A DNA stretch of 64,000 bases from Streptomyces luomodiensis (GCF_031679605.1 NZ_CP117522.1:9672001-9736000); one strand, 5' to 3'. Counted from the stretch's first letter, positions 36,680 to 46,560 are shown. The notes: generated by a model not told the origin, from the letters alone. Made by a program: numbers and translations.

Positions 36680-37104
36680 AGGGCGGGGTGTGGGACCGAT
36701 CACGCAGGGCCGATCCGTCGCCGGGCATCACGCGCGGCGTACGTCGCTTTCACCGACCGTCCGGGGTGTGGACTCGGCGTAGCCGCCGCGAACGTGCGCC
36801 GCCTGGAGCAGCCCGCAGTACGAATGGACCTGGTGAACCAGCCACTGTGGAGGTCCGGCAGGAGGGAGGCTCTCAGCCACCGGCGGAAGCACGGGCTGTC
36901 CTCTTCCCGTCGGGGGCGTATCGTCCGCCCGTTCGTCACGCCCGACGACGTGCCGCCTTCGTGGATGCGCTCGTCAGCCACGGTGTGCCGGCGTGCAACC
37001 TGAGTGGAGGCCGGCTGAGGGGTGGACGATGACCGGGCATTGGCCCAGGTCGTGATACCGGGTGCACGGGGCGGCTGTTGCGGCATCGCTCAGGCCGCGC
37101 GGTG
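36680..37104. other. Intergenic region without a supported gene
   Basis: About 425 nt between the nik-type promoter and the convergent-side MFS stop. Open frames exist on both strands but none resembles a known family or has a clear ribosome binding site. I see nothing in it. Confidence 0.5.
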
Positions 37105-38517
37105 TTACGGCGCGGCCGGGCGCTTGCCGGGGAGTTGCGGGGCCAGAGTGCCCTTGCCCCACCACGAACCCGCCGTGTCCGCGTCGCGGTGTCCGGTGTC
37201 GGTGAGGTTCGCGCCGTTGGTCTCCGGCGCCCACATCAGCGACGTGACGCCGCCGATCAGCGAGACCACGCCCATGAAGAACATGGACCAGCTCAGTCCG
37301 AGGTGGGTCAGGGACAGGGGCAGCAAGAAGGTGCCGACGGCGGCGCCGACGCGGCTGGCCGCGGAGGACAGCCCGACGCCGGACGTGCGGATCGAGGTGG
37401 GGAAGACCTCCTCCGGGTAGATGCCGGGGAGGATGCTCATGATCCCGTACGAGTAGAGGTAACCGAAGAAGCAGACGGTGCCGAGCCATATCGGCAGCAC
37501 ATGCCCCAGACTGACCAGGAAAAGGGCGAGAGCGCAGCCGAACATCGGCCAGATGAGGATGGTCCGGCGGCCCACGCGGTCGACCAGCCACCAGCCGGTT
37601 GCCGCGCCGAGCAAGGCGATCACCGTGCCGAGCAGGGCGCCGGCCAGAGCGCTGTCCCCGAGCCCGATCGCGCTGAGAACGGTGGGCTGGAAGAAGGTCA
37701 GCGCGAAGTACGGCAGGACGATGCAGATCCAGAAGGTGCAGGCGAAAACGGTGCGCCGCAGGTAGGCCGGCGAGAACAGCTCGCGGTAACGGGTCTTGGC
37801 GGGCTCTTCGGCGTGAAAGCCATCGCTGTCGGAGGTGGTGCCCAGTTCACGCTCGATGATGGCGATGGCCTCCTCGCGGCGCCCCTTGGACATCAGCCAG
37901 CGCGGCGACTCGGGCAGGCCGTGCCTGGCGAGCAGGCACAGCGCCGCGGGCACGGCGCTCGCGGCGAGGGTGATGTGCCAGGCCCCGGGCCAGTTGGTGT
38001 TGATGACGTAGCCGATGAGGTAGGCGACCACGTAACCGACGTTCCAGAGGATCTCCAGGATCCCCAGGTAGTGGCCGCGCCGGGCGCTGGGTGAGAACTC
38101 GGCCAGCAGCGGAGAACCGATCGAGTAGTCCGCGCCGACGGCCAGTCCCATCACCAGGCCCAGGACGAAGACGTGCCAGGCCGACGTGACGAAGAACATC
38201 AGCACCGAACAGATCAGGAAGACCGAGAGGTCGATGGTGAACATCGGCCGCCGGCCGACCTTGTCGGTGACGTACCCCAGGGCCAGGCCGCCGAAGAACG
38301 TGCCGACGAGCGTCGAGGCCGAGATCAGCGCGCTCCAGGTGGCGGTGATACCGATGTCACGCGCCATGGCGTTCCCGGCGAGGGCGGCGGCCACGGAGGC
38401 GAAGACGAAACCGTCGATGAACATGCCACCGCCGGTGGCGAGGGTGAGGCGGCGCAGGAAACGCCCGGTGCGCGGGTTCGGCTCGTTGGTCGGCGGCCTG
38501 TCGAGGACTGTCGGCAT
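37105..38517 (-). CDS. MFS transporter, sugar-porter type
   Basis: A 470-residue 12-helix transporter. Sugar-porter hallmarks are GYVTDKVGRRP after helix 2, PESPRWLMSKGR before a central cytoplasmic loop, and VDRVGRRTILI in the second half. It could carry a sugar, polyol or aromatic acid. The ATG at 38517 follows an AAAGGGA site. No enzyme gene is linked to it, so the substrate is open. Confidence 0.88.
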   Translation of the reverse strand: MPTVLDRPPTNEPNPRTGRFLRRLTLATGGGMFIDGFVFASVAAALAGNAMARDIGITATWSALISASTLVGTFFGGLALGYVTDKVGRRPMFTIDLSVFLICSVLMFFVTSAWHVFVLGLVMGLAVGADYSIGSPLLAEFSPSARRGHYLGILEILWNVGYVVAYLIGYVINTNWPGAWHITLAASAVPAALCLLARHGLPESPRWLMSKGRREEAIAIIERELGTTSDSDGFHAEEPAKTRYRELFSPAYLRRTVFACTFWICIVLPYFALTFFQPTVLSAIGLGDSALAGALLGTVIALLGAATGWWLVDRVGRRTILIWPMFGCALALFLVSLGHVLPIWLGTVCFFGYLYSYGIMSILPGIYPEEVFPTSIRTSGVGLSSAASRVGAAVGTFLLPLSLTHLGLSWSMFFMGVVSLIGGVTSLMWAPETNGANLTDTGHRDADTAGSWWGKGTLAPQLPGKRPAAP

Positions 38518-38800
38518 GAAGATCCCTTTCCTGGGTACGTGCAGCGGGCACCTACCCAGGACGGGGCGCAGCACTGAGTGACGTGGATCACCATTTGCTG
38601 CGTCATGTTTTCGTCACTGTCGGCTGAGAACGCCGTCATACAGGGCCGTCGTTCCGCCGCATGACGGTGCGTTCCCGAGGACACCGGCACCGCATGGGTG
38701 ACCGACCGCCACCCCGGCGCCGCGCCACGCCGACCCCCTTTCCCGCTCTCCGCTTCCCGTGGCTGTCCCGCGGGACCCGCGGCTGCGATCATGACAGGCC

Positions 38801-39358
38801 ATGTGCGCAGACCAAGACGCCGCCGGGAGCGCGGGAGCGGCCTCGGGATGGCCGGATGTGCCGGGCGACACCGCGTTCACCATCAAGGTGCCCGCAGCCG
38901 ATCCGCTGGTCCGGGCCGGGTTCCCGGCCCATGTGACCGTGCTTTACCCGTTCCTGCACGAGAGCCGCATCGATGCCGCGACCGACCGCGAACTGACCGG
39001 CCTCTTCGCCGGGCACGCGGCCTTCACCCTCAGTTTCGACGCCTTCGGACGCTTCCCTGGGGTGCTCTACCTCGACCCGTGGCCACACGGCCCCGTGACC
39101 GCGCTGACGAAGGACCTCACCCGGCGCTGGCCCGAGGCGGTGCCCTACCGGGGGATATTCGGCGCCGGGCTCGCCCCGCACCTGACGGTCGCCAACAGCG
39201 AGGGCCCCGCCACCCAGGACGCCGCGTACGACGCGCTGCAGACCGAACTGGCCCCGCGGCTGCCGCTGAGCTGCCACGTCCAGGCCGTGCACCTCATCAC
39301 CTGGGACGGAACGCGCTGGCAGGACCGTGCCGAGTACCGCCTGACGGCCCACCTCTGA
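38801..39358 (+). CDS. 2H phosphoesterase-superfamily protein (2'-5' RNA ligase-like)
   Basis: A 185-residue soluble protein with the two HxT motifs of the 2H fold, HVT at 44-46 (FPAHVTVLYPF) and HLT at 127-129 (APHLTVAN). This is the expected spacing for a bilobal RNA ligase/cyclic phosphodiesterase-like protein. Bacterial members act on 2'-5' or cyclic phosphate linkages, but the physiological target of this branch is unknown. Confidence 0.86.
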   Translation: MCADQDAAGSAGAASGWPDVPGDTAFTIKVPAADPLVRAGFPAHVTVLYPFLHESRIDAATDRELTGLFAGHAAFTLSFDAFGRFPGVLYLDPWPHGPVTALTKDLTRRWPEAVPYRGIFGAGLAPHLTVANSEGPATQDAAYDALQTELAPRLPLSCHVQAVHLITWDGTRWQDRAEYRLTAHL

Positions 39359-39540
39359 GAGGCGCGCAGCGGCGCCAGAGCACACCTCCTCGGGCGTTAC
39401 CGGGACCGGCGGACGAGTACACCGGAGCGTTCCGCACCCGCAACGTCGCATGCTGCCTGGCCGACCTCACGGGGTAGACCCGCCGCTGGATGGGGAGCAA
39501 CAAGGCGGCACACCGCCGCGACAGGGGAGGGCAGGAAAGC

Positions 39541-40119
39541 ATGGGGACAACGCTGCTGGGGGTATGTGCCGCGGTGGTCGCCGCGGTCGTCGTCACGGCC
39601 CTGGTACGCGCCGGGCGCCGTGAAGCACAAGCTGAGAAAACACGGCTCGCCGAAGAAGAGCGGCGGCAGGCCCGCCGTTCGCTGGACGCAGTCTGGGCCA
39701 TGGACGATCGCGAGTTCGAGGAGTACATCGCCGAGCTGTGCCGCCGCGACGGCTGCACCGACGTGGAACGAGTCGGCGGCGCCGGCGACTTGGGCGCGGA
39801 CGTGATCGGGCGGTTGCCCGACGGACGGAAGATCGTCATTCAGTGCAAGCGTTATGCGAAGCACCGCACGGTCGGCAGCCGCGACATCCAGACGTTCAAC
39901 GGCACCGCCCGCGCCGAACACGGCGCCGACGTCCCCGTCTTCGTCGCCTCCTGCGTCTTCACCGGCCCCGCCCGCACCTTCGCCGCCAAGCACGACCTGA
40001 CGCTCATCGACGTCAACCTGCTCGGCTTCTGGAACAACGGCACCACGCTGACCTCGCTTCTGACCCTGGACATCGGGCGCTCCGGCAACAACCGCCGACT
40101 GCACCCGGACCACGACTGA
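39541..40119 (+). CDS. Membrane-anchored Mrr-type restriction endonuclease-like protein
   Basis: A 192-residue protein. One N-terminal transmembrane helix (about 4-23) is followed by a short charged helix (about 26-48) and an Mrr-type PD-(D/E)xK nuclease domain: GGAGDLGADVIG with D87, then IVIQCKRYAK with Q101 and K103, the QxK variant of the core. The ATG at 39541 has AGGAAAG upstream and is preferred over an earlier in-frame ATG at 39490. Mrr enzymes cut modified foreign DNA; membrane tethering could place it where incoming DNA arrives. Confidence 0.87.
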   Translation: MGTTLLGVCAAVVAAVVVTALVRAGRREAQAEKTRLAEEERRQARRSLDAVWAMDDREFEEYIAELCRRDGCTDVERVGGAGDLGADVIGRLPDGRKIVIQCKRYAKHRTVGSRDIQTFNGTARAEHGADVPVFVASCVFTGPARTFAAKHDLTLIDVNLLGFWNNGTTLTSLLTLDIGRSGNNRRLHPDHD

Positions 40120-40573
40120 CAGCACCCCGTCGCCTCCGGCACCGGGACGCGCACTCAACTGCCGCAAGGTAATCCACCTCCAGCGCGCTCGCCGCGCCCA
40201 GATCGCGGCGCGGATCGACCGGGGGCAGCTCGGCCTTGAGGCGGAGGACTTCGTGTGGCGGCGCGAGCAGGCCGGGGCCGAGCAAGCCCGCCAGGATGCT
40301 GCCCGTGGATGATGTGGACGAGGTCGCCTCCGGCGCCGCCCGCGTGAGGGAGCCCCTGGAGACCGACGTCGTCACCGCCCAGCGCGAGTTCATGGAACTG
40401 GTGGAGCCGGGCGAGACGACGCGGATGGGTTCACCTTGCCCGGCGACGTTGGCGAGTTCTGCCGCGACGCGGTTGCAGGCGATCATGGCCAGTACCCAGT
40501 TCCCCTCCAGCGGGGTGGCGGTGGAGCGGGTGTTCCAACAGCTCGTGCGGGGCCGGTCGGCTCAGGACCATCC
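40120..40573. other. Intergenic region without a supported gene
   Basis: About 450 nt. One plus-strand stretch from about 40160 reads as a charged helical peptide (QRARRAQIAARIDRGQLGL) that ends in a stop near 40308, without a start codon; it may be a relic of an unknown gene. Nothing else can be supported. Confidence 0.4.
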
Positions 40574-41476
40574 TCATCCTGCTGACCGTTGCTGAGGGGC
40601 GAGGTCGTATCCGTAGCGTTCGGCCACCGCAGGCATTTCTCCTTTCATGAATTGGCGCTCAAGCTCGGGGGTGATCCATTGGAGCCATTCGTTGGGAGTG
40701 CCACTGCGCATGATTCTGGTGTTTCCCTCGACGGGGTCGGGATGCTTCGCCTGGGACTTGGATTCGTGCGCGCGCATATTTGCGAAACTACTCTTCTCGA
40801 CGGCCCGCGAGATGGCGTCGTCGGGCACGGTGACACCGAGGTCTTCGAAGTTTGACCGAAGTGTGGCAACCGGTTCACGTTTGAGGTCTTCGTAGGTCGT
40901 CAGTGTTGATACCTGGAAGGCCGCGCGGCGATCTGCCCACTGCTCATAAAATATGGACCAGTCGGCAAGGCGGCTTACTCCCGCTGGTCCAGGGCGTTCG
41001 AGCCAGGCATGGAAGGTTCCCGATGCGATATCTAGTGGGTCTTTGGCGAAATTGGTGCGGAACTTGTACCACGAGAAGAGGGAGTCTCGCGGGTCCCGCA
41101 CGAGTATCCATACCCCCTTAAGGGGGCGCTGCTCAAGGAAACCTGGCGTCAGATGGGTCTTGAAGAAGCGAGGCCATTGTCCTTTCTGCAGGGGCCGTTC
41201 ACCGCCGTGCCGGTCCGCTGTCGCGGAGAGCCTTTGGGCATAGTCGCTGTAGGCGGGCACCGGGCTGCTGGTTCCGTCAGCGTGCAGGGCTTCGATGTAC
41301 GGGTCCGTATAGTTGAGTCCCACCTCCTGGAGAATGTTGCCGAGTAAAGACTGCCCGGAGCCGCCGATGCTGGCCACAGCGATGTCCTCGGCGCCGAGGC
41401 ATTTCATGTTCTCCTGGTACAGGGCGTTGTATCGGTCCTGTATTCCGTGCAGGAGGTAGTAGACTTTTCCGCTCAT
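40574..41476 (-). CDS. Sulfotransferase-domain protein
   Basis: A 300-residue PAPS-dependent sulfotransferase-like enzyme. The 5'-phosphosulfate loop is ASIGGSGQS (36-43), the likely catalytic histidine is H108 in FFKTHLTP, and the 3'-phosphate motif is VRDPRDSLFSWY (about 126-137). The acceptor is unknown. Codon use is clearly less GC-rich than neighbours (many T- and A-ending codons), which points to recent acquisition. It starts 39 nt after the stop of the MFS gene on the same strand. Confidence 0.88.
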   Translation of the reverse strand: MSGKVYYLLHGIQDRYNALYQENMKCLGAEDIAVASIGGSGQSLLGNILQEVGLNYTDPYIEALHADGTSSPVPAYSDYAQRLSATADRHGGERPLQKGQWPRFFKTHLTPGFLEQRPLKGVWILVRDPRDSLFSWYKFRTNFAKDPLDIASGTFHAWLERPGPAGVSRLADWSIFYEQWADRRAAFQVSTLTTYEDLKREPVATLRSNFEDLGVTVPDDAISRAVEKSSFANMRAHESKSQAKHPDPVEGNTRIMRSGTPNEWLQWITPELERQFMKGEMPAVAERYGYDLAPQQRSAG

Positions 41477-41515
41477 GCTGCACCTTCACTTTATCCTGGA
41501 AGGAGTGGTTTCGTG

Positions 41516-42985
41516 TTAGCTGACGTTCCTTCGGGAGCGTGACGCGCGGACGGTACCGGGCCGTTCGTGCGCGAACCCTTTTTGATCGCCGCCCAGCAGG
41601 ACTGTCACCAGACCACCCAGGACAGCGATACCGGCGGCCACAAGGAAAGCGAGGCGGTACCCGGCAGCCAGGGCCGTTGCCTGGTCAGCCGCGTCCATGT
41701 GGGCGGTACGGGCGGCGGCGATGCTCCCCAGGCAGGCAATCGCAAGGACACCTGCCACGTACTTGGCTGTTTCGAAGAGGCCATAGCCTACGCCCTTTTC
41801 GTTCGCCGAGAGATCCTTACCCGCGGCGATGTTGAAGGTAACGGCTCCGACGACCGTGCCAAGGCCGAGGATGAGTAGACCGGGCAAAATGTGCGGCACG
41901 TACCGCGCACTGGGAGAAGCCAGCGCCAGAAGAACGAATCCGCATGCGCTGAGGAACTGTGCGCACGAGGCGATGATCGTCCAGTGGTAGCGCCGTAGCA
42001 ATAGCTTTGTCAGCGGGGAACCGGCGAGGACGACGATACCTAGGGGGCAGAAGGCCAGCCCAGCTGCCAATGGGCTGTATCCGAGGGCCTGTTGAAAGAA
42101 TAGAAGGCCGATAAAGACAGTACCTTGATAGGAGAATTCATTGGCGGGCATGGCCAGTGCCGAGGTCCGGAAAGAGGGAACGCGCAGTACTTCTGGGCGG
42201 ATTAAAGGCGCTGCTGCCTTGCGTTCGTGGCTGATGAACATGAGGAAGACGAGGACTGACCCCGCCAGGGAGCCCAACACGACGGGCGAGGCCAACCCGG
42301 CGTGCTCGACGCCGGCAATGCCGTAAACGAGGATCATGAGACCGGCGACGGACAATGCCGCACCTGGCAGGTCCAAGCCGTCGGGGTGCCCGCGAGGCCG
42401 GTGGCCAGGCAGAAGCTTCGGGGCGGAGAGGAAAGCGCAGGCCGCGACAGGCACGGACAGCAGGAAGACGTAGCGCCAGCCGAGGCCTTGGATGACCGCG
42501 CCGCCTACGACGGCTCCGCCAGCTGCACCGAGCCCGCCTGCGACCGCGACCGCGGCGAACATGCGGTCGCGGTCACCCGCGTCGGGTCGGCTGCTGATGG
42601 TCGCGAAGGACGTCGGGACGGCCAGGGCCGCGCCCACGCCCTGGAGGGCCCTGCTGACGAGGAGCAGCCAGGGTGTGGGCGCGAGTCCGGCGAGCATCAG
42701 GCCTACGGTGAACAGCCCGAGGCCGGTGGTCAGGACGCGTCGGCGGCCGTACCTGTCGCCGCACCGGCCGCCAAGCAGCAGCATGCCTCCCAGGGGAAGC
42801 ATGTACGCCGTCATGACCCACTGAGCACCGACCTGGCTCATGCCGAAGCCGCGTTGCACGGTGGGCAGCGCGACGGTGACGACCAGCCCGTCGAAGACCA
42901 CCAGGAAGTTCGTCACCACAAGCAGCGCCGTGAGGTAGAGCGCCTTCCGGGGACGAGCCGCGTGCTCGGGACGAGAAAGAGACAT
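41516..42985 (-). CDS. MFS efflux transporter, EmrB/QacA (DHA2) type
   Basis: A 489-residue protein with about 14 membrane segments. It has the early loop RCGDRYGRRRVL and the helix 4-5 region FATISSRPDAGDRDR typical of drug:H+ antiporters of the DHA2 group. The ATG at 42985 has a GAGG site. It probably forms a transcription unit with the sulfotransferase and shares part of its lower GC, so it may export the sulfated product or a drug. Function by homology only. Confidence 0.88.
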   Translation of the reverse strand: MSLSRPEHAARPRKALYLTALLVVTNFLVVFDGLVVTVALPTVQRGFGMSQVGAQWVMTAYMLPLGGMLLLGGRCGDRYGRRRVLTTGLGLFTVGLMLAGLAPTPWLLLVSRALQGVGAALAVPTSFATISSRPDAGDRDRMFAAVAVAGGLGAAGGAVVGGAVIQGLGWRYVFLLSVPVAACAFLSAPKLLPGHRPRGHPDGLDLPGAALSVAGLMILVYGIAGVEHAGLASPVVLGSLAGSVLVFLMFISHERKAAAPLIRPEVLRVPSFRTSALAMPANEFSYQGTVFIGLLFFQQALGYSPLAAGLAFCPLGIVVLAGSPLTKLLLRRYHWTIIASCAQFLSACGFVLLALASPSARYVPHILPGLLILGLGTVVGAVTFNIAAGKDLSANEKGVGYGLFETAKYVAGVLAIACLGSIAAARTAHMDAADQATALAAGYRLAFLVAAGIAVLGGLVTVLLGGDQKGFAHERPGTVRASRSRRNVS

Positions 42986-43058
42986 GGTCCTCGATCTTCC
43001 CGGGCCCGCAGCCCGGTGATTGCGGTGGCCGGGTGACAATGGCCGTCGGCTGCCGTGC

Positions 43059-43795
43059 TCAGGCGCTACGGCGCCGGGCCGCCCAAGCGCGGGTGAGGTA
43101 GGTGGTTTCGACCGTACGGGCGTCCCCGATGCGGTCCCTGGCGTAGCCGAGGAACCGCTCGAACTTCTCCTCGCCGAGCTGTACTCGGACATCATTCACC
43201 GAACGCCACACTCCGATGTACTCCTCGACCGTTTGACTGACCTGGTGCCGCCCCTCCAGGAATACCAAGTCGTCGAAGACGGGTGCGCTTGCCAGCCGGT
43301 CTGTGAGTTCGTCCGGGCCGTCCTCATGGCGCAGCACCCAGTCGTCGAGGTCGCGAGGGCCGTTTCCAGCGGCTCCCTGACCGTGTGGGCCCGCAGGCTG
43401 CTCACCTCGGCGGCGGCTTGGTCAGATCGAGTCCCCTCGGGGGAGAGCAGTCCCTCCCGGAAGGCGGTCTCGGCCATCGCGAACCGCACGCGAGAGGTGT
43501 GAGGAGACACGTTCAGGACGTCGCCGATGAGCTGCCAGTCGGCGCCGCCGACGTGCTCGAACACGGCGGCGGCTTCGAAGAACCGCTGCGCGGCGGCGAG
43601 CACACGGGTGGCGTCGGCCAGCACAGTGCCTGGCGCGCGGATGGTGCCGTCGGGGTTCAGCTCGTGCTCGCCGATCGGAACGGCGGCACGCGCGAGGTCG
43701 GCCAGTTCGCATGCTTCGTAAGCCATCACCAGCCTCGCTCGCGCCGCGTCTGTGTAGGGTGCGGTGGCTCCCGCTCCCGCGCCGTTTTCGGTCAT
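43059..43795 (-). pseudogene. Fused relic: HTH-like protein, frameshift, methyltransferase C-terminus
   Basis: From 43795 the frame encodes the N-terminal part of a common Streptomyces family with a sigma-like helix-turn-helix (WQLIGDVLNVSPHTSRVRFAMAE). Near 43358 a one-base shift is needed to continue into DLDDWVLRHEDGPDEL, the expected next segment. After that the frame changes identity to the C-terminal tail of a SAM methyltransferase (VWRSVNDVRVQLGEEKFERF, ending VETTYLTRAWAARR). Both the frameshift and the joining of unrelated families mark it as a recombined relic. Confidence 0.7.
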
Positions 43796-43850
43796 GTCAG
43801 TCGGCCTCCGCTTCCGACGACGGCAGTGATCGCTGCGGCTTTCCGTGTGG

Positions 43851-44612
43851 TCAGCCGCGCAGGAAATACAGGACGGTCGTGATCACGGCGGTCGCCAGGA
43901 GGACGCCCCGCAGCAGCCAGGCGGGAAGACGGCGGGCCAGGTGGGCGCCGGCGAAGCCCCCGGCCACGGCACCGATCAGCATGGCGGTGAGGAGCAGCGG
44001 AGCGCTTAGTGCGTCCGAGGCGGTGAGGAACAGCACCGTCGCGCTGAGATAGATGGCCGCGAGTTGGGCGATCCGAATCGGGTTGCTGACCGCGGCGTCG
44101 AGACCGAGACCGATGGTCCACAGGGCCATCATCATGATGCCTACGGCTCCGCCGAAGTATCCGCCGTACACGGCCAGGAAGAACTGTCCGATCAGGACGG
44201 CTCGTGAACTCATGCCCACCGAGCGGCCCAGCGCCCTGCTCAACGCCCGAGAGAGGTGGCGGCCAGAGGCGAGGATTACCGTGGCGAAGGCGAGCAGCCA
44301 CGGCGCCGCGGCGTCGAACGACGCTGCGGGCAGGACCAGCAACAGGCCGGCACCGAGGCCACCGCCGATCACACTGATTGCTGTGAGCGCCTTCGTGGAT
44401 GTGGGCCCGACGGGGGTGAGCTCGCGCCGGTATACCCACGCACTGGCCACGGCGCCGGGTACGAGGGCGACCCGCGACACCGCGTTCGCCGTCACCGGTG
44501 GCAGACCGAAGGCGACGAGAGCGGGCAGCGCCACGAATGTGCCACCACCCCCCATGGCGTTCAGGACTCCGGCGGCGACACCGGCCAGCAGGACAAGCGA
44601 GAACTCGATCAC
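43851..44612 (-). CDS. TauE/SafE-family membrane permease
   Basis: A 253-residue protein with about eight hydrophobic segments. It has the glycine-rich first helix and loop (GVLNAMGGGGTFVALPALVAFGLPP) and the internal repeat GGYFGGAVGIMMM of the TauE/SafE (former DUF81) family, linked to transport of sulfonates, sulfite or similar anions. The GTG at 44612 is chosen because it begins the first hydrophobic helix; a TTG at 44648 is an alternative. Divergent from the LysR gene and probably controlled by it. Confidence 0.84.
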   Translation of the reverse strand: MIEFSLVLLAGVAAGVLNAMGGGGTFVALPALVAFGLPPVTANAVSRVALVPGAVASAWVYRRELTPVGPTSTKALTAISVIGGGLGAGLLLVLPAASFDAAAPWLLAFATVILASGRHLSRALSRALGRSVGMSSRAVLIGQFFLAVYGGYFGGAVGIMMMALWTIGLGLDAAVSNPIRIAQLAAIYLSATVLFLTASDALSAPLLLTAMLIGAVAGGFAGAHLARRLPAWLLRGVLLATAVITTVLYFLRG

Positions 44613-44666
44613 CTGCCGAGCATCGCCCCGTGACGAGCGGGTCCACAATGCGGAATCGGTGTACTG

Positions 44667-44698
44667 AGCCTAAGGCTGAGCCTAAGGCTTGGCCTTAG
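44667..44698. promoter_or_regulatory. Repeated LysR-type operator between TauE/SafE and lysR genes
   Basis: AGCCTAAGGCT occurs twice (44667-44677, 44679-44689), 12 nt apart, and is followed by the inverted half GGCCTTAG (44691-44698). The array lies just upstream of the lysR start and 55 nt upstream of the permease start, suiting a LysR regulator controlling both. Confidence 0.6.
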
Positions 44699-44707
44699 CC
44701 TGAGTCA

Positions 44708-45658
44708 GTGCGCTATGACCTGGACGACCTGCGGCTCTTTCTCCACATCGTCACGGAGGGGTCGATCACGGCGGGTGCTGCTCGCATGCACCTGAGCCTT
44801 CCCTCGGCCAGCGCCAGAGTGCGCTCGCTGGAACGCCACACCGGCGTGGCACTGCTGATCCGCGGCCGGCGGGGCGTGCGGCCCACGCCGGCGGGGACGA
44901 CCCTGGCACGCCACGCACGCGACGTACTCGACCGGACCGCGCGGCTCGAAAGCGCCGTCGCGAGCTACACCCGGTCCCCGACCGCTCCCGTGACCCTGCT
45001 GGGCGGCGGCTCCGCGATGCACCGGCTCGTGCCGCAGGCCCTGATCTCGTTCCTCCGCGCCCACCCGGACGTCGACGTCACGGTGTCGGAGAGCCGCACA
45101 CCGCAGACTGTGCGGATGCTCGCCGACGGCGAGGCAGATCTCGGGGTCGTCCTCGACGACGAGGCCGGCGACTGCGGCCTGCACATGGAGCCCCTCGGCG
45201 ACGACTCCCTCGTCGTGATCGGCCAGGCCGAAGGCATCCTCGCCGGACGGACCGCGCTGACCTACAACGAGGTCGCCGAACACCCTCTCGTCGGCCTCGA
45301 CGCCGACTCCTCGCTGCGCCGCTGGATCGAGAAGCACCTCGGGCCGCACGCTCCGGTGGTGCGCCACCGCACCACCGTCGCCGACCTCAGCGTCCTCGTC
45401 GCCCTCGTCGCCGCCGGCGTCGGGCTCGCCGTCGTACCGCGCCGCGCCATCGACCCTCACCAGTCCCTCGCCGTGTGCGAACTGCAGGAGCCCTGGGCCC
45501 GCCGCCACCATCTACTGGCCTGGGGCGTCAAGGACCGTGCCTCGTCGACGGCCACCGCGGCGCTCGCCGAACACCTGCGTCATGCGGCCCAGTCCGAGCC
45601 TTCCTTTCGCAGTGCACACGGAGCCCCCCTCGGTTGGCAATCCTTCCCCGAGGGCTGA
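44708..45658 (+). CDS. LysR-family transcriptional regulator
   Basis: A 316-residue regulator: an N-terminal winged helix (DLDDLRLFLHIVTEGSITAGA) and a linker helix to about residue 90, then a two-lobed ligand domain ending near 295. The helix-turn-helix reads GSITAGAARMHLSLPSASARV. The gene is divergent from a TauE/SafE permease with repeated operator-like sites between them, the classic LysR layout. A sulfur or sulfonate-related inducer is plausible by the target's family. Confidence 0.9.
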   Translation: MRYDLDDLRLFLHIVTEGSITAGAARMHLSLPSASARVRSLERHTGVALLIRGRRGVRPTPAGTTLARHARDVLDRTARLESAVASYTRSPTAPVTLLGGGSAMHRLVPQALISFLRAHPDVDVTVSESRTPQTVRMLADGEADLGVVLDDEAGDCGLHMEPLGDDSLVVIGQAEGILAGRTALTYNEVAEHPLVGLDADSSLRRWIEKHLGPHAPVVRHRTTVADLSVLVALVAAGVGLAVVPRRAIDPHQSLAVCELQEPWARRHHLLAWGVKDRASSTATAALAEHLRHAAQSEPSFRSAHGAPLGWQSFPEG

Positions 45659-45707
45659 CCGAACACGGGCCGAGACCTATCCCCGTCCTTTACTGGTCAC
45701 CCGGCTG

Positions 45708-46560
45708 TCAGTCCTTGCGGAGTGCCCTGCGGGCAACCCCCGCCGTGTAGCCGGGACGGGAGTTTCCCGCGTCCTGGGAGCACAGGGTGGCGGTGTTGAT
45801 GTGGAGGCCGAGGAGCCGGCTGAGGACCACTGCGGGAAGCTGCCCTGCCAGCTCCATGAGAGCGGTGTTTCGGCCGGCTGGGGTAGGGATGCCGAGTCGG
45901 TCCAGACGCTTCTTGAGGTGTCGCTCTTGCAGAGGGGCCCGTCGGGCGGCCGGCCGTGGACTGGACGGACCTGGCCGCAGATGTGGCAGGGTTCCTTGTG
46001 GCGGGTGCAGGCTTCGCAGAGAGCGGAGCCGTCCTCGGCTCGGCCCCAGACGGGACGGACGGTGCCGCATCGTTTGCAGGGTTCTTGATGGAGGCGGGCG
46101 GTGCAGTTCGGACAGCGTGGCGAGTCGGTGTCCGCGTTGTGGCAGGGCTTGTGGTCGCCGCGGCTGGAGCATGTTGCCAGGGGAGGCCGCCAGCGTCGCG
46201 TGCAGAGGCCGGCGCCGTCCTCGCCCCGAAGGAGTAGAGCCAGGCGTCCGCATGCGGTACGGGTCTCGTGGTTGACCGGATCACGGCGCATACAGGGCGA
46301 GCAGAGCGGCTCTCCCTGGGGAGTACGCATCGCAGCGTGAGCAGGGCAGAAGCCATGTCTGGTCGTAGCAGCGGCGGCAGCATCGTGCGTCGTCGCGTCG
46401 GAATCTCCAGGCGACCGTGCGCTGGCAGAAGGGGCACGTCGGCAGGACGCCTTGCGCGCTGGCAGCTCGACGATGATCGACTCAGCTCCGTCTTCGGTCG
46501 GCCGCCGCTGCGGGCGGCGCCCGCAGCGGTGTGCTCGACGGCATGGGGCGGGAATGTGGG
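45708..46560 (-). pseudogene. Frameshifted zinc-ribbon protein of an integrase-associated family
   Basis: Two reverse-strand frames together encode a familiar Streptomyces mobile-element protein. The upper frame carries repeated CxxC ribbons (CKRCGTVRPVWGRAEDGS, CHICGQVRPVHG). Near 45930 one base is out, and the next frame continues with HLKKRLDRLGIPTPAGRNTALMELAGQLP and a helical C-terminus to 45708. The 5' part is degenerate. It is not functional as it stands. Confidence 0.65.
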
